DNA of 64,000 bases from contig NZ_JAMQOQ010000001.1 of NCBI RefSeq assembly GCF_031624635.1, forward strand, positions 868,001-932,000, written 5' to 3'. Source of the stretch: Halogeometricum sp. S3BR5-2 (lineage in GTDB: Archaea > Halobacteriota > Halobacteria > Halobacteriales > Haloferacaceae). Positions 9,193-17,158 of the stretch are shown one piece after another. The notes beneath the pieces were generated by a model. That model searched no databases. It was not told the origin of the DNA and saw only the letters and a program-made list of their open reading frames with translations. How positions within the stretch are numbered: the first letter of the stretch is position 1; each line of letters opens with the position of its first letter. The translations under genes and the position numbers were made by a program.

Positions 9193-9633
9193 TTAGTCGG
9201 CCGGGCGCTCTTCGGCCTCGGCCACTTCGAGGTAACAGCAGGCGTCGGTCTCGGGGTCGAAGCAGTCGGGACACTCGTCGTTGCGGTCGATGATGGTGTC
9301 GAGTCGCTCGGCGACGATGTCGTCGATGACGGGTTCGAGTTCGCGCGCCTCCCCCCGGAACTCCTCGACGTCGAGGACGTTCGCGAGGAACCGCTCGATG
9401 ATGCAGTAGGTCTTGAGCGCGTCGCGCGCGCGCACGATACCTTCCTCCGTGAGGCGGACGCCCTTGTACTTCTCGTGCTCGGCGAGGCCGCGGTCCTCGA
9501 GTTTGCCGATCATCTCGTTCGCGCTCGCGGGACTCACGTCGAGCATGTCCGCGAGTGCGCCGGTCGCTGCCGGGCCGTCTTCCATCTCCTGTAGGAGGTA
9601 AATTGCCTTTACGTACTGGTCTGCGGTGTTCAT
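9193..9633 (-). CDS. sirR: Metal-dependent DtxR/SirR-family transcriptional regulator
   Basis: The protein has 146 residues. The N-terminal winged helix (ADQYVKAIYLLQE, ALADMLDVSPASANEMIGKLEDRGL, RLTEEG) is followed by the dimerisation and metal-binding helices typical of DtxR/IdeR/SirR. There is no SH3-like/FeoA domain, which is common in the short archaeal SirR forms. The C-terminus has a Cys cluster (CPDC...CC) that is not part of the core fold and could sense metal or redox. It probably represses iron- or manganese-responsive genes. It lies 28 bp behind a ferritin-like gene and is presumably co-transcribed with it. Confidence 0.88.
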   Translation of the reverse strand: MNTADQYVKAIYLLQEMEDGPAATGALADMLDVSPASANEMIGKLEDRGLAEHEKYKGVRLTEEGIVRARDALKTYCIIERFLANVLDVEEFRGEARELEPVIDDIVAERLDTIIDRNDECPDCFDPETDACCYLEVAEAEERPAD

Positions 9634-9661
9634 CGATGTCCTCCGCGTCGCTGCGTTCGGC

Positions 9662-10159
9662 TCATTCGCGCGTCTCCATGATTCGGGTCACTGATTCGAC
9701 GCCCTCGGCCTCCTCCTCTCGAATCTCGGTGAGCAGGCGGACGAGGTGCTCTCTGTCGACGCTGAACTGCGCCTCGCTGGCCTCGATGGCGTCGATGAGG
9801 TCGTCGTAGAACTTGTAGGCCGTCTCCTCGTTGCACAGTTGGTCGTAGAGGACGCCGTCGAAGTCCTCCGGTTTGGTGTTGCCGTACTGCGCCTCCACGA
9901 GCGTCTCGATGTCCTCGAACGGGATGCTCTCGGCGTCGAGGTCCGCGATGATATCCTCCAAGCGGTCGCGGTGCTCCGCGGACTCCTCCGCGGCGTGTTC
10001 GAGCAGTTCCTCTATCTCCTCGTCGAGTTCGCGTTCGTCGTCCGCGAGCGACTGGTAGTGGTGGTGCGCCCGCGCCTCGACCACTTCCTCGAGGACGATG
10101 CCGATCTGGAGGAGACGGGCGAGTTGGTGGTCTGAGGTGACGCGGCGACCGACGCTCAT
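9662..10159 (-). CDS. Ferritin-like/rubrerythrin-domain protein
   Basis: The protein has 165 residues from the ATG at 10159; an ATG at 10204 would add 15 residues. It is almost all helical and rich in Glu and His (VLEEVVEARAHHHYQSL, EHAAEESAEHRDRLEDI, EETAYKFYDDLIDAIE). This is the four-helix ferritin-like pattern with ExxH-type diiron ligands. A role in iron storage or oxidative protection is inferred from the fold and the downstream sirR. The long open frame upstream of 10204 is a GC-rich artefact. Confidence 0.78.
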   Translation of the reverse strand: MSVGRRVTSDHQLARLLQIGIVLEEVVEARAHHHYQSLADDERELDEEIEELLEHAAEESAEHRDRLEDIIADLDAESIPFEDIETLVEAQYGNTKPEDFDGVLYDQLCNEETAYKFYDDLIDAIEASEAQFSVDREHLVRLLTEIREEEAEGVESVTRIMETRE

Positions 10160-10363
10160 ACCGTCACCTCGGGCGCGTGCGATACCCTGACGTTCATACG
10201 CCATCGAGGATTGTGACCGACTTAAGCGGTTCCCTCCGGTCGTCGCGTCCCGGACGGGCGGTCTTTCGGACTCCCGGCGCGGCACCGCGACCCCGACCGC
10301 GTTGCTCGGGCGACGACCGAACCCACGGTAAAAGTGACGTACCCGCCGTCGGAACGGGACGGT

Positions 10364-12022
10364 ATGGCGAATCCCGACTGGTATCGCGACGCGATAATCT
10401 ACTCCATCGACGTGAAGACGTTCAACGACTCCGACGGCGACGGCTGGGGGGACCTGCGGGGCCTCATCGACCGCCTCGGCTACATCGAGCAGTTGGGCGT
10501 GGACTGCCTGTGGCTTCGGCCGTTCTACCCGAGTCCCATTCAGGACAACGGCTACGACGTCTCCGACTACTACGCCGTCGACTCGAAACTCGGGTCGCTC
10601 GGCGACTTCGCGGACCTCCTCGAACGCGCGCACGAACGCGGCATTCGGGTTCTCATCGACATGGTGTTCAATCACACCTCCGACCAGCACCCGTGGTTCA
10701 AGCGCGCCCGGCGGGACCCCTACTCGAAGTACCACGACTACTACCTATGGACCAGCGACGTCGACAACGCTCAGAAGCGCGGGAACATCTTCCCCGACTA
10801 CGAGGACGGCGTCTGGACGTACGACGGCGTGGCCGAGAAACACTACTTTCACCAGTTCTATCACTTCCAACCCGACCTCAACGTGGCGAACCCCGCCGTC
10901 CAAGAGGAGATCTGCGAGGTGTTGGAGTTCTGGCTCGACCTCGGCGTCGACGGCTTCCGCATCGACGCCGCGCACCCGATGACGATGCCGAAGGGGCACG
11001 ACGGCACGGAACTGGACGACCCGATGGACCTGTTCAAGCGGATGCGCTCGCGGGTGCACGAGAAGAACGAGGAGGCCGTCCTCCTCGCGGAGGCCGACGA
11101 CCAACCGGACGAACTGGCGTACTACTTCGGCGGCGGCGACTCCTTCGATATGATGTTCAACTTCGTCCTCAACGCCCACCTCGTCTACGGCGTCGGCGTG
11201 AAGGACACGTGGCCGCTCCACCGCGCCCTCGAGGTCCTCCCCGACATCTCCCACGTGGGCCACTGGGCGAACTTCCTGCGCAACCACGACGAGTGGAACC
11301 TCCTGAAACTGCCGTGGGAGGCGATGGACCACGGTCGGCAGTTCTTCGGCGACGAGGAGGGCAGTTCGTGGATATTCGGTCGCGGCCACCGCCTCCGACT
11401 CGCGGACCTCTACGACGGCGACCACGACCGCATCGCCCTCGCCAACAGCCTCATGTTCTCGATGCCCGGCACGCCCGTCCTCCTCGCGGGCGACGAGATA
11501 GGGATGGGCGCGAACCTCTCGTTGCCCGAGCGCGAGGCCGTCAGGACGCCGATGCAGTGGTCCGACAACGCCAACGGCGGCTTCTCGACGGCCGACCCCT
11601 CGGAACTCGTCAACCCCGCGACCGACGAGGGGAAGTTCGGCTACGAGGAGGTCAACGTCGCGGACCAAGTCGTCGACCCCGACTCCCTGCTCCGACGCAT
11701 CGAGCGCATCGTCGACGCCCGGCGCCTCTGTTCGGAGATCGGGACCGGCGACCTCACGGTGCTCGACGTCCCGCCGAAGGAGGTGTGGGTCCACCGCCTC
11801 GCGAAGGGCAGCACCGTCCTCCTCACCGCGCACAACACCGCCGACGAGCACCGGGAAGTCACCGTCGAGTTCGAACCGCCCGCAGAGGCCAGCACCCGCA
11901 TCGTCGGCCCCGGCGAGTACCACGCCGAGGACGGGCAGTGCACCTTCTCGCTGGACGCCTGCGACTACGCGTGGGTGCGCGGCGACCGGAAGGGCGAACG
12001 GGTGCCGCTGGGGCGACCGTGA
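10364..12022 (+). CDS. GH13 alpha-glucosidase family enzyme, trehalose synthase (TreS)-like
   Basis: The protein has 552 residues, and the ATG at 10364 (MANPDWYRDAIIYSIDVKTF) matches the family start. The catalytic triad is visible: nucleophile D201 in GFRIDAAHP, acid/base E243 in LLAEADD and D309 in LRNHDEW. The calcium and fold motif MVFNHTSDQHPWF is also present. Sequence style (WYRDAIIY, FLRNHDEW, PMQWSDNANGGFS) fits subfamily GH13_16, which interconverts maltose and trehalose. Amylosucrase or other GH13 activities are possible. Trehalose would serve as a compatible solute. It is a single gene converging on the next one. Confidence 0.87.
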   Translation: MANPDWYRDAIIYSIDVKTFNDSDGDGWGDLRGLIDRLGYIEQLGVDCLWLRPFYPSPIQDNGYDVSDYYAVDSKLGSLGDFADLLERAHERGIRVLIDMVFNHTSDQHPWFKRARRDPYSKYHDYYLWTSDVDNAQKRGNIFPDYEDGVWTYDGVAEKHYFHQFYHFQPDLNVANPAVQEEICEVLEFWLDLGVDGFRIDAAHPMTMPKGHDGTELDDPMDLFKRMRSRVHEKNEEAVLLAEADDQPDELAYYFGGGDSFDMMFNFVLNAHLVYGVGVKDTWPLHRALEVLPDISHVGHWANFLRNHDEWNLLKLPWEAMDHGRQFFGDEEGSSWIFGRGHRLRLADLYDGDHDRIALANSLMFSMPGTPVLLAGDEIGMGANLSLPEREAVRTPMQWSDNANGGFSTADPSELVNPATDEGKFGYEEVNVADQVVDPDSLLRRIERIVDARRLCSEIGTGDLTVLDVPPKEVWVHRLAKGSTVLLTAHNTADEHREVTVEFEPPAEASTRIVGPGEYHAEDGQCTFSLDACDYAWVRGDRKGERVPLGRP

Positions 12023-12055
12023 GAGGCGACGCGACGGGAGTCGCTCGCCCCCGAC

Positions 12056-13183
12056 TCACTCGTTGCGCTCGCCCGCCGCCGTCGCGTCCGTCTTCCGGGT
12101 CGTCGTCCGCCGCGTCGCCCCCGGCGCCGTCTGACGGCCCATCCAGTGGTACGTTCCGAGGGCGGCGTACCCCTCCCGGTCGATGACGTCCTCGATGACG
12201 GGCCGGTCGTCCTCGTCGACGGCGACGAGGTGGGCGACGATCTGACCGGGCACCGTTATCGGGTTCGCCGCCATGCCGACGACGAGTCCCGTGAACGGGG
12301 CTTCGACGACGTGCTCTTCGCGCTTGAAGTGATCCGATATCGTGCAGACGGCGTCGCCCTCGTCGATGATGGGGTAGGGACCCCACTCCATGTCGACCCA
12401 TCCGCCGGCGTTCGACCGAATCCACGTCTTCTCCTTCGGGCCGACGACGCGTTGCCACGGCGGTTCGGACTCGAACTCGTCGTCGACCATCCCGAACGAG
12501 GCGAAGAGGTTGTGCAGGTGTTCGAGCGCCCGTTCGACCATGAGCGGTTGGTACCGCTTGGCCTCGCCCATCTCGACGGTGATGGTGGGTATCCCGTCCT
12601 CGGAGGCGACCCGGCGGAGCATCCCCTTCGAGCCGACGCCGTCCAGAACGACGGCCGAGAGAAAGCCGTTCGCCACCTCGGCCACGGCGGGGTCGCTCAT
12701 GTCCGCGCGCGTGTGGAAGATGGTCACCTTGTTCCGCGTCGAGGTGTGGAAGTCGACGCCGAACTCGCAGTTCGAGACGAAGCGGTCGTAGATGACCTTC
12801 GCGATTCGCTGCGCCTCGTTCCCCCGGTCGGACCCGGGGAACGACCGGTTCAGGTCGCGGTCGTAGATGGGAAGATAGCGCATGTGCGCGCGGTAGCCCG
12901 GCACGTTGACGACGTGGAGGCAGACGATGGTGCCCGCCAAGTCCTGCGGGTCGTATCTGTCGGCCACCTCTTGGACGACCTTCACGCCGTTGACCTCGTC
13001 GCCGTGCATCGCCGCGCTAACGAACGCGCGCGGACCGGCCCGCGACCCGTTGATGACGGTCACCGGGAGTTCTATCGCGTCGCCGAGGTAGGACTCGCCC
13101 ACCTCGTACAGCACGTGTCGCTTCTCGCCGGGGCGGACCTCGGCGTCGTATCGGAACGGTTCGGGGGGTCGGTCTGACGACAT
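12056..13183 (-). CDS. Succinylglutamate desuccinylase/aspartoacylase (AstE/AspA) family zinc hydrolase
   Basis: The protein has 375 residues. Zinc and catalytic motifs of the M14-like aspartoacylase family are present: AMHGDEVNG (His, Glu ligands), LPIYDRDLNRSFPG and DFHTS (third ligand His). A later TVEMGE carries the general-base Glu. The C-terminal 90 residues look like the family's beta-barrel (HVVEAPFTGLVVGMAANPITVPGQIV). It probably removes an acyl group from an N-acylated amino acid. It converges with the TreS-like gene (33 bp gap) and stands alone. Confidence 0.87.
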   Translation of the reverse strand: MSSDRPPEPFRYDAEVRPGEKRHVLYEVGESYLGDAIELPVTVINGSRAGPRAFVSAAMHGDEVNGVKVVQEVADRYDPQDLAGTIVCLHVVNVPGYRAHMRYLPIYDRDLNRSFPGSDRGNEAQRIAKVIYDRFVSNCEFGVDFHTSTRNKVTIFHTRADMSDPAVAEVANGFLSAVVLDGVGSKGMLRRVASEDGIPTITVEMGEAKRYQPLMVERALEHLHNLFASFGMVDDEFESEPPWQRVVGPKEKTWIRSNAGGWVDMEWGPYPIIDEGDAVCTISDHFKREEHVVEAPFTGLVVGMAANPITVPGQIVAHLVAVDEDDRPVIEDVIDREGYAALGTYHWMGRQTAPGATRRTTTRKTDATAAGERNE

Positions 13184-13366
13184 CGTGACTCACCGAGCGG
13201 AGAGTACGACGGGCGCGGAGAAAACAGTTGACAGCGTGATAGTTCCGTGACTGACCGACGAATCGGAGTGTCACGGTCGGACGCGACGTGCACCGCTCGG
13301 ACGGTGGCGGGAACCGATGCGCGAAGAACCGAAGAGAGAGGAGCGCGGAGACGAGAGAGCGAAGGC

Positions 13367-14575
13367 CTACCGCAGACGGGCGGAGATGAGTTCTTCGAGG
13401 TCCTCTCGGAACTCGTCGACCGCGATTTCGTCGAGGACGGGCACGAAGAAGCCCTCCACGAGCATGTTGCGCGCGGTTCGCTCCGGCACCGACCGCGAGG
13501 TCATGTAGAACAGGTCCTCCTTGTCGACCTGTCCGACCGTCGCGGAGTGGGAGGCCTCGGTGTCGTGGTTGTGGATGATGAGCTTCGGCGACGCGTCCGC
13601 CTCGGACTCGTCGGAGAGCATCAGCGTGTTCTCCCGCTGGTACGAGGAGGTGTTCCACGCGTCGCGGCCGACGTCCTGAACTCCCTCGTACACCGAGCGC
13701 GCCTCGTCGTCGAGGACGCCGCGGGTCACGAGGTCGGCGGTCGTGTTCTCCGCCTGGTGCCAGACGCGGGCGTTGAGGTCGAGGTGCTGGTCCTCGTGGC
13801 CGAAGAACGCGCCGACGATCTGCGTCTCCGAGGAGTCGCCGTTGAGTTCGGTCTCGACGTCAGAGCGCGTGAGCCGAGAACCCATGTTGCCCTCGATCCA
13901 GTTGATGGTACCGTACACGTCGGCGTCGCCGCGCTTGAGCGTGTAGTGGTACGTGTCGTCGTCGAGGTTCTGCAGCGAGCCGTACTGGACGTAGGAGTTC
14001 TCGCCCGTCGCTATCTCGACGAGGTTCGAGAAGTACCGGTCGCCCTCGGTACTCCCACCGCTCTCGATTCGCTCCAGAATCGTCACGGAGGAGGAGTCCT
14101 CGGTGACGACCAGGGTGTGGCTGAACAGCGACTTCGAGTTCATCTCCGCGCGGACCTTCACGTCCTTGGCGTCGACGCCCTCGGGGACGTAGATGAACGT
14201 GCCGGTCGTGAACAGCGCCGTCGACAGCGCCGTCAGGTAGTTCGACTCGGGGGCGACCGTCTGCCCGAAGTTCTCCTCCAGGACGTCGCCGAACTCGTCG
14301 AACGCCTCGGTGAACGGGAGGACGTGGACGCCCTCGTCGGTGACGCGTTCGGTCTCGTCGGACTGGTTCAGCGGGTCGACGAGGTCCTCGAAGTCGAGCG
14401 CTTCGAGGTTCGTCCAGCGGCGACCGGGCGTCTGGATGACGTCCGGCAGGTCGACCGTCTCGAGCGCCTCCAGGGCGTTCAGACGGGTCTCGAGGAGCCA
14501 CTCGGGTTCGTCTCGCCCCTCGGATATCTCTCTGACCGTCTCCTCGGAGAGGCTGGCTGGTAGCTGCGCGCTCAT
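13367..14575 (-). CDS. sufD: Fe-S cluster assembly protein SufD
   Basis: The protein has 402 residues and is the last gene of sufC-sufB-sufD, one base after sufB. The N-terminal helical domain has the SEETVREISEGRDEPEWLLETR repeat shared with SufB, followed by the parallel beta-helix core. The C-terminal half has the conserved SVYEGVQDVGRDAWNTSSYQREN and HNHDTEASHSATVG stretches, including the His used at the SufB-SufD interface. The SufBC2D complex is the scaffold on which Fe-S clusters are built with SufC ATPase energy. No SufS or SufU/E gene accompanies it. Confidence 0.96.
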   Translation of the reverse strand: MSAQLPASLSEETVREISEGRDEPEWLLETRLNALEALETVDLPDVIQTPGRRWTNLEALDFEDLVDPLNQSDETERVTDEGVHVLPFTEAFDEFGDVLEENFGQTVAPESNYLTALSTALFTTGTFIYVPEGVDAKDVKVRAEMNSKSLFSHTLVVTEDSSSVTILERIESGGSTEGDRYFSNLVEIATGENSYVQYGSLQNLDDDTYHYTLKRGDADVYGTINWIEGNMGSRLTRSDVETELNGDSSETQIVGAFFGHEDQHLDLNARVWHQAENTTADLVTRGVLDDEARSVYEGVQDVGRDAWNTSSYQRENTLMLSDESEADASPKLIIHNHDTEASHSATVGQVDKEDLFYMTSRSVPERTARNMLVEGFFVPVLDEIAVDEFREDLEELISARLR

Positions 14576-14576
14576 G

Positions 14577-16007
14577 TTATCCGAGGCTACCCTCCATCTC
14601 CAGTTCGACGAGGCGGTTGAGTTCGACCGCGTACTCGATGGGCAGTTCCTCCGTGATGGGCTCGATGAAGCCCGAGACGATCATCTGCTTGGCGTCGTCG
14701 TCGTCCAGTCCGCGCGACTGGAGGTAGAAGATGTCCTCGTCGCCGATTTTACCGACGGTCGCCTCGTGGGCCACGTCGACGGTGGACTCGTTGATCTCCA
14801 TGTACGGCATCGTGTCCGAGGTGGACTCGTTGTCGAACATCAGCGCGTCGCACTCCACGGCCGTCGAGGAGTTCTCGGCGCCCTCGGAGATGTGGACGAG
14901 GCCGCGGTAGTTCGTGCGGCCGCCGTCCTTCGAGATGGACTTGGACTCGATGGTCGACTTCGTGTCCGGCGCGTTGTGGTACACCTTCGCGCCGGTGTCG
15001 ATGTTCTGTCCCTCGCCCGCGAAGGCGATGGTGATGTGGTTGTCGGAGGCGCCGCGACCCTTCAGGATGGTCGCGGGGTACAGCATCGTTGCCTTCGAGC
15101 CCATGGAGCCCGAAATCCACTCCATGCGGCCGTTCTTCTCGACGATGGCGCGCTTGGTGTTGAGGTTGTACGTGTTCTTCGACCAGTTCTGCACGGTCGA
15201 GTACTGGACGTGGGCGTCCTCGCCGACGAACACCTCGACGCCGCCGGAGTGGAGGTTGAACGCCGAGTACTTCGGCGCCGAGCAGCCCTCGATGTAGTGG
15301 ACTTCGGAGCCCTCCTCGGCGACGATGAGCGTGTGCTCGAACTGGCCCATTCCTTCCGAGTTCATGCGGAAGTACGCCTGCACGGGCATGTCGACCGTCG
15401 TGTCCTCGGGGACGTAGACGAACGACCCGCCCGACCAGATGGCGCCGTGGAGCGCGGCGAACTTGTTGTCGCTCGGGGGAACGCACTTCGTCATGAAGTA
15501 CTCCTTGACGATGTCTTCGTGCTCCTGGACCGCCTGGTCCATGTTCATGAAGACGACGCCCTTCTCCTGCCAGCGCTCCTGCATGTTCTGGTAGACGACC
15601 TCGGACTCGTACTGGGCGCCGACGCCCGAGAGCGCGTTCTTCTCGGCCTCGGGGATGCCCAGTTTGTCGAAGGTGTCCTTGATGTCGTCCGGCAGGTCCG
15701 TCCAGTCGTCGACGCTCCCGCGCGTCTCCACGTCGGGGCGGATGTACGGGACGATTTCGTTGACGTCGACCTCCGAGAGGTCGGGCTGGCCGGGCCAGTC
15801 GGTCGGCATCGGCATCTCTTGGAACTGCTTCAGCGCGCGGAGGCGCCGCTGCAGCATCCACTCGGGCTCGTCTTTGTCCTCGGAGATGACGCGGACCGTC
15901 TCCTCGGTCAGGCCCTTCTCCGTCTGGAACGACGAGTTCTGCTCCTTCTTGAACTCGAAGCGAGCTTCCGTGTCGGTTTCTTTGAGGTGGTCTTGATCTG
16001 AACTCAT
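14577..16007 (-). CDS. sufB: Fe-S cluster assembly scaffold SufB
   Basis: The protein has 476 residues, the typical SufB length. The N-terminus has TEETVRVISEDKDEPEWMLQRR, homologous to SufD. SufB marks are GVVFMNMDQAVQEHEDIVKEY, KCVPPSDNKFAALHGAIWSGGSFVYVP, YIEGCSAPKYS (Cys near the proposed cluster site), TKRA and the C-terminal DEDIFYLQSRGLDDDDAKQMIV. It lies between sufC (36 bp upstream) and sufD (1 bp downstream), so translation is probably coupled to sufD. I see no intein insertion. Confidence 0.97.
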   Translation of the reverse strand: MSSDQDHLKETDTEARFEFKKEQNSSFQTEKGLTEETVRVISEDKDEPEWMLQRRLRALKQFQEMPMPTDWPGQPDLSEVDVNEIVPYIRPDVETRGSVDDWTDLPDDIKDTFDKLGIPEAEKNALSGVGAQYESEVVYQNMQERWQEKGVVFMNMDQAVQEHEDIVKEYFMTKCVPPSDNKFAALHGAIWSGGSFVYVPEDTTVDMPVQAYFRMNSEGMGQFEHTLIVAEEGSEVHYIEGCSAPKYSAFNLHSGGVEVFVGEDAHVQYSTVQNWSKNTYNLNTKRAIVEKNGRMEWISGSMGSKATMLYPATILKGRGASDNHITIAFAGEGQNIDTGAKVYHNAPDTKSTIESKSISKDGGRTNYRGLVHISEGAENSSTAVECDALMFDNESTSDTMPYMEINESTVDVAHEATVGKIGDEDIFYLQSRGLDDDDAKQMIVSGFIEPITEELPIEYAVELNRLVELEMEGSLG

Positions 16008-16043
16008 GTTAGTGTCTAGTTTGTGTTGCGGGCTCGATGCGTA

Positions 16044-16961
16044 TTAGGCTGTCCCGTACACGTCCTCGCGAACCCAGTCGTATCCTTCGTCCTCTAGCTG
16101 CTCTGCGAGCGATGCGTCGCCGCTCTTGGCGATTTCGCCGTCGAGCATGATGTGGACGTGGTCGGGTTCGACGTATTCGAGGATACGCTGGTAGTGGGTG
16201 ATCTGGAGGATACCCGTGCCCTGCTCGTCGCGGAGGGCGTTGATACCGTTCGAGACGTCCTGCAGGCGGTCGATGTCCAGCCCGGAGTCGATCTCGTCGA
16301 GCACCGCGATGGACGGTTCGAGGATGGCGGCCTGCAGCACCTCGTTCTGCTTTTTCTCCCCGCCGGAGAAGCCGGCGTTGAGGTAGCGCTGGGCGAACTT
16401 CTCGTCCATGTCCAGAAGCTCCATCTTCTCCTTCAGGAGCTGCTGGAACTCCGCGACGCCGATCTCGCCCTCGTCGGCGGGCCCCTCCATGGGGGAGGTC
16501 TCGTAGCCGGACTCCTCGTCGTCGGCCTCGGCTTCCTCGTCCTCGTCGCCCTCGAACAGCTCCTCGCGCTCTTCGAGCTTGGCGTTCAGCGCCGTGCGGA
16601 GGAAGTTCGTCATCGTGACGCCCTCGATTTCCGCGGGGTACTGGAAGCCGAGGAAGATGCCGAGCGCCGCGCGCTCGTTCGGCTCCAGGTCGAGGAGGTT
16701 CCACGTGCGCTTGTCCTCGGGAATCTCGAGTTCGTCGCCGAACTCGTCCTCCTCCAGGTGGAGGAGGATCTCACCGTCGGTCACCTCGTACGCCGGGTGT
16801 CCCGCGATGACCTTCGAGGTGGTCGACTTCCCGGAGCCGTTCGGGCCCATCAGCGCGTGGATCTCGCCCGATTTGACTTCCAAGTCGACGCCACGAAGAA
16901 TCTTTTCACCGCCCTCCTCCGCGACCTGCGCGTGGAGGTTCTTGATTTCGAGTGTAGCCAT
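16044..16961 (-). CDS. sufC: Fe-S assembly ATPase SufC
   Basis: The protein has 305 residues. It is an ABC-type ATPase with Walker A GPNGSGKST (39-47), the SufC-type Q-loop FLGFQYPAEIEGV, signature FSGGEKK and Walker B IAVLDEIDSGLD. It is longer than bacterial SufC (about 250) because of an Asp/Glu-rich insert at residues 137-166 between the Q-loop helices and the signature. Such an insert is compatible with halophilic adaptation. It is first in the sufCBD operon. The promoter lies in the 197 bp gap, with an AT-rich stretch CATAATGG about 50 bp upstream. Confidence 0.97.
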   Translation of the reverse strand: MATLEIKNLHAQVAEEGGEKILRGVDLEVKSGEIHALMGPNGSGKSTTSKVIAGHPAYEVTDGEILLHLEEDEFGDELEIPEDKRTWNLLDLEPNERAALGIFLGFQYPAEIEGVTMTNFLRTALNAKLEEREELFEGDEDEEAEADDEESGYETSPMEGPADEGEIGVAEFQQLLKEKMELLDMDEKFAQRYLNAGFSGGEKKQNEVLQAAILEPSIAVLDEIDSGLDIDRLQDVSNGINALRDEQGTGILQITHYQRILEYVEPDHVHIMLDGEIAKSGDASLAEQLEDEGYDWVREDVYGTA

Positions 16962-17107
16962 TGTTGTCTCGTCGCCTCGTACCAGAACGGAGGGTAGTGC
17001 GACGCATAATGGTTACGCATTCGCCACCGCTCGCTTAACGCGAGAGAAAATTTATTTGTTTTTCAGAAAGGGTGTGTTTGGACTGCGCCGCGAGTCCGAC
17101 GGCGGGT

Positions 17108-17132
17108 CGAGACGGGATTTCCCGCCGTCTCG
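17108..17132 (-). terminator. Hairpin plus AT-rich tract downstream of polB
   Basis: The sequence CGAGACGG...CCGTCTCG folds into an 8-bp stem with an inner GGGATTTCCC. It lies 27 bp after the polB stop and is followed on the minus strand by T/A-rich sequence. It is a candidate terminator separating polB from sufC; archaeal terminators do not need hairpins. Confidence 0.35.
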
Positions 17133-17158
17133 CCGCGTCTACGTCGCGTGCGCCGCGT

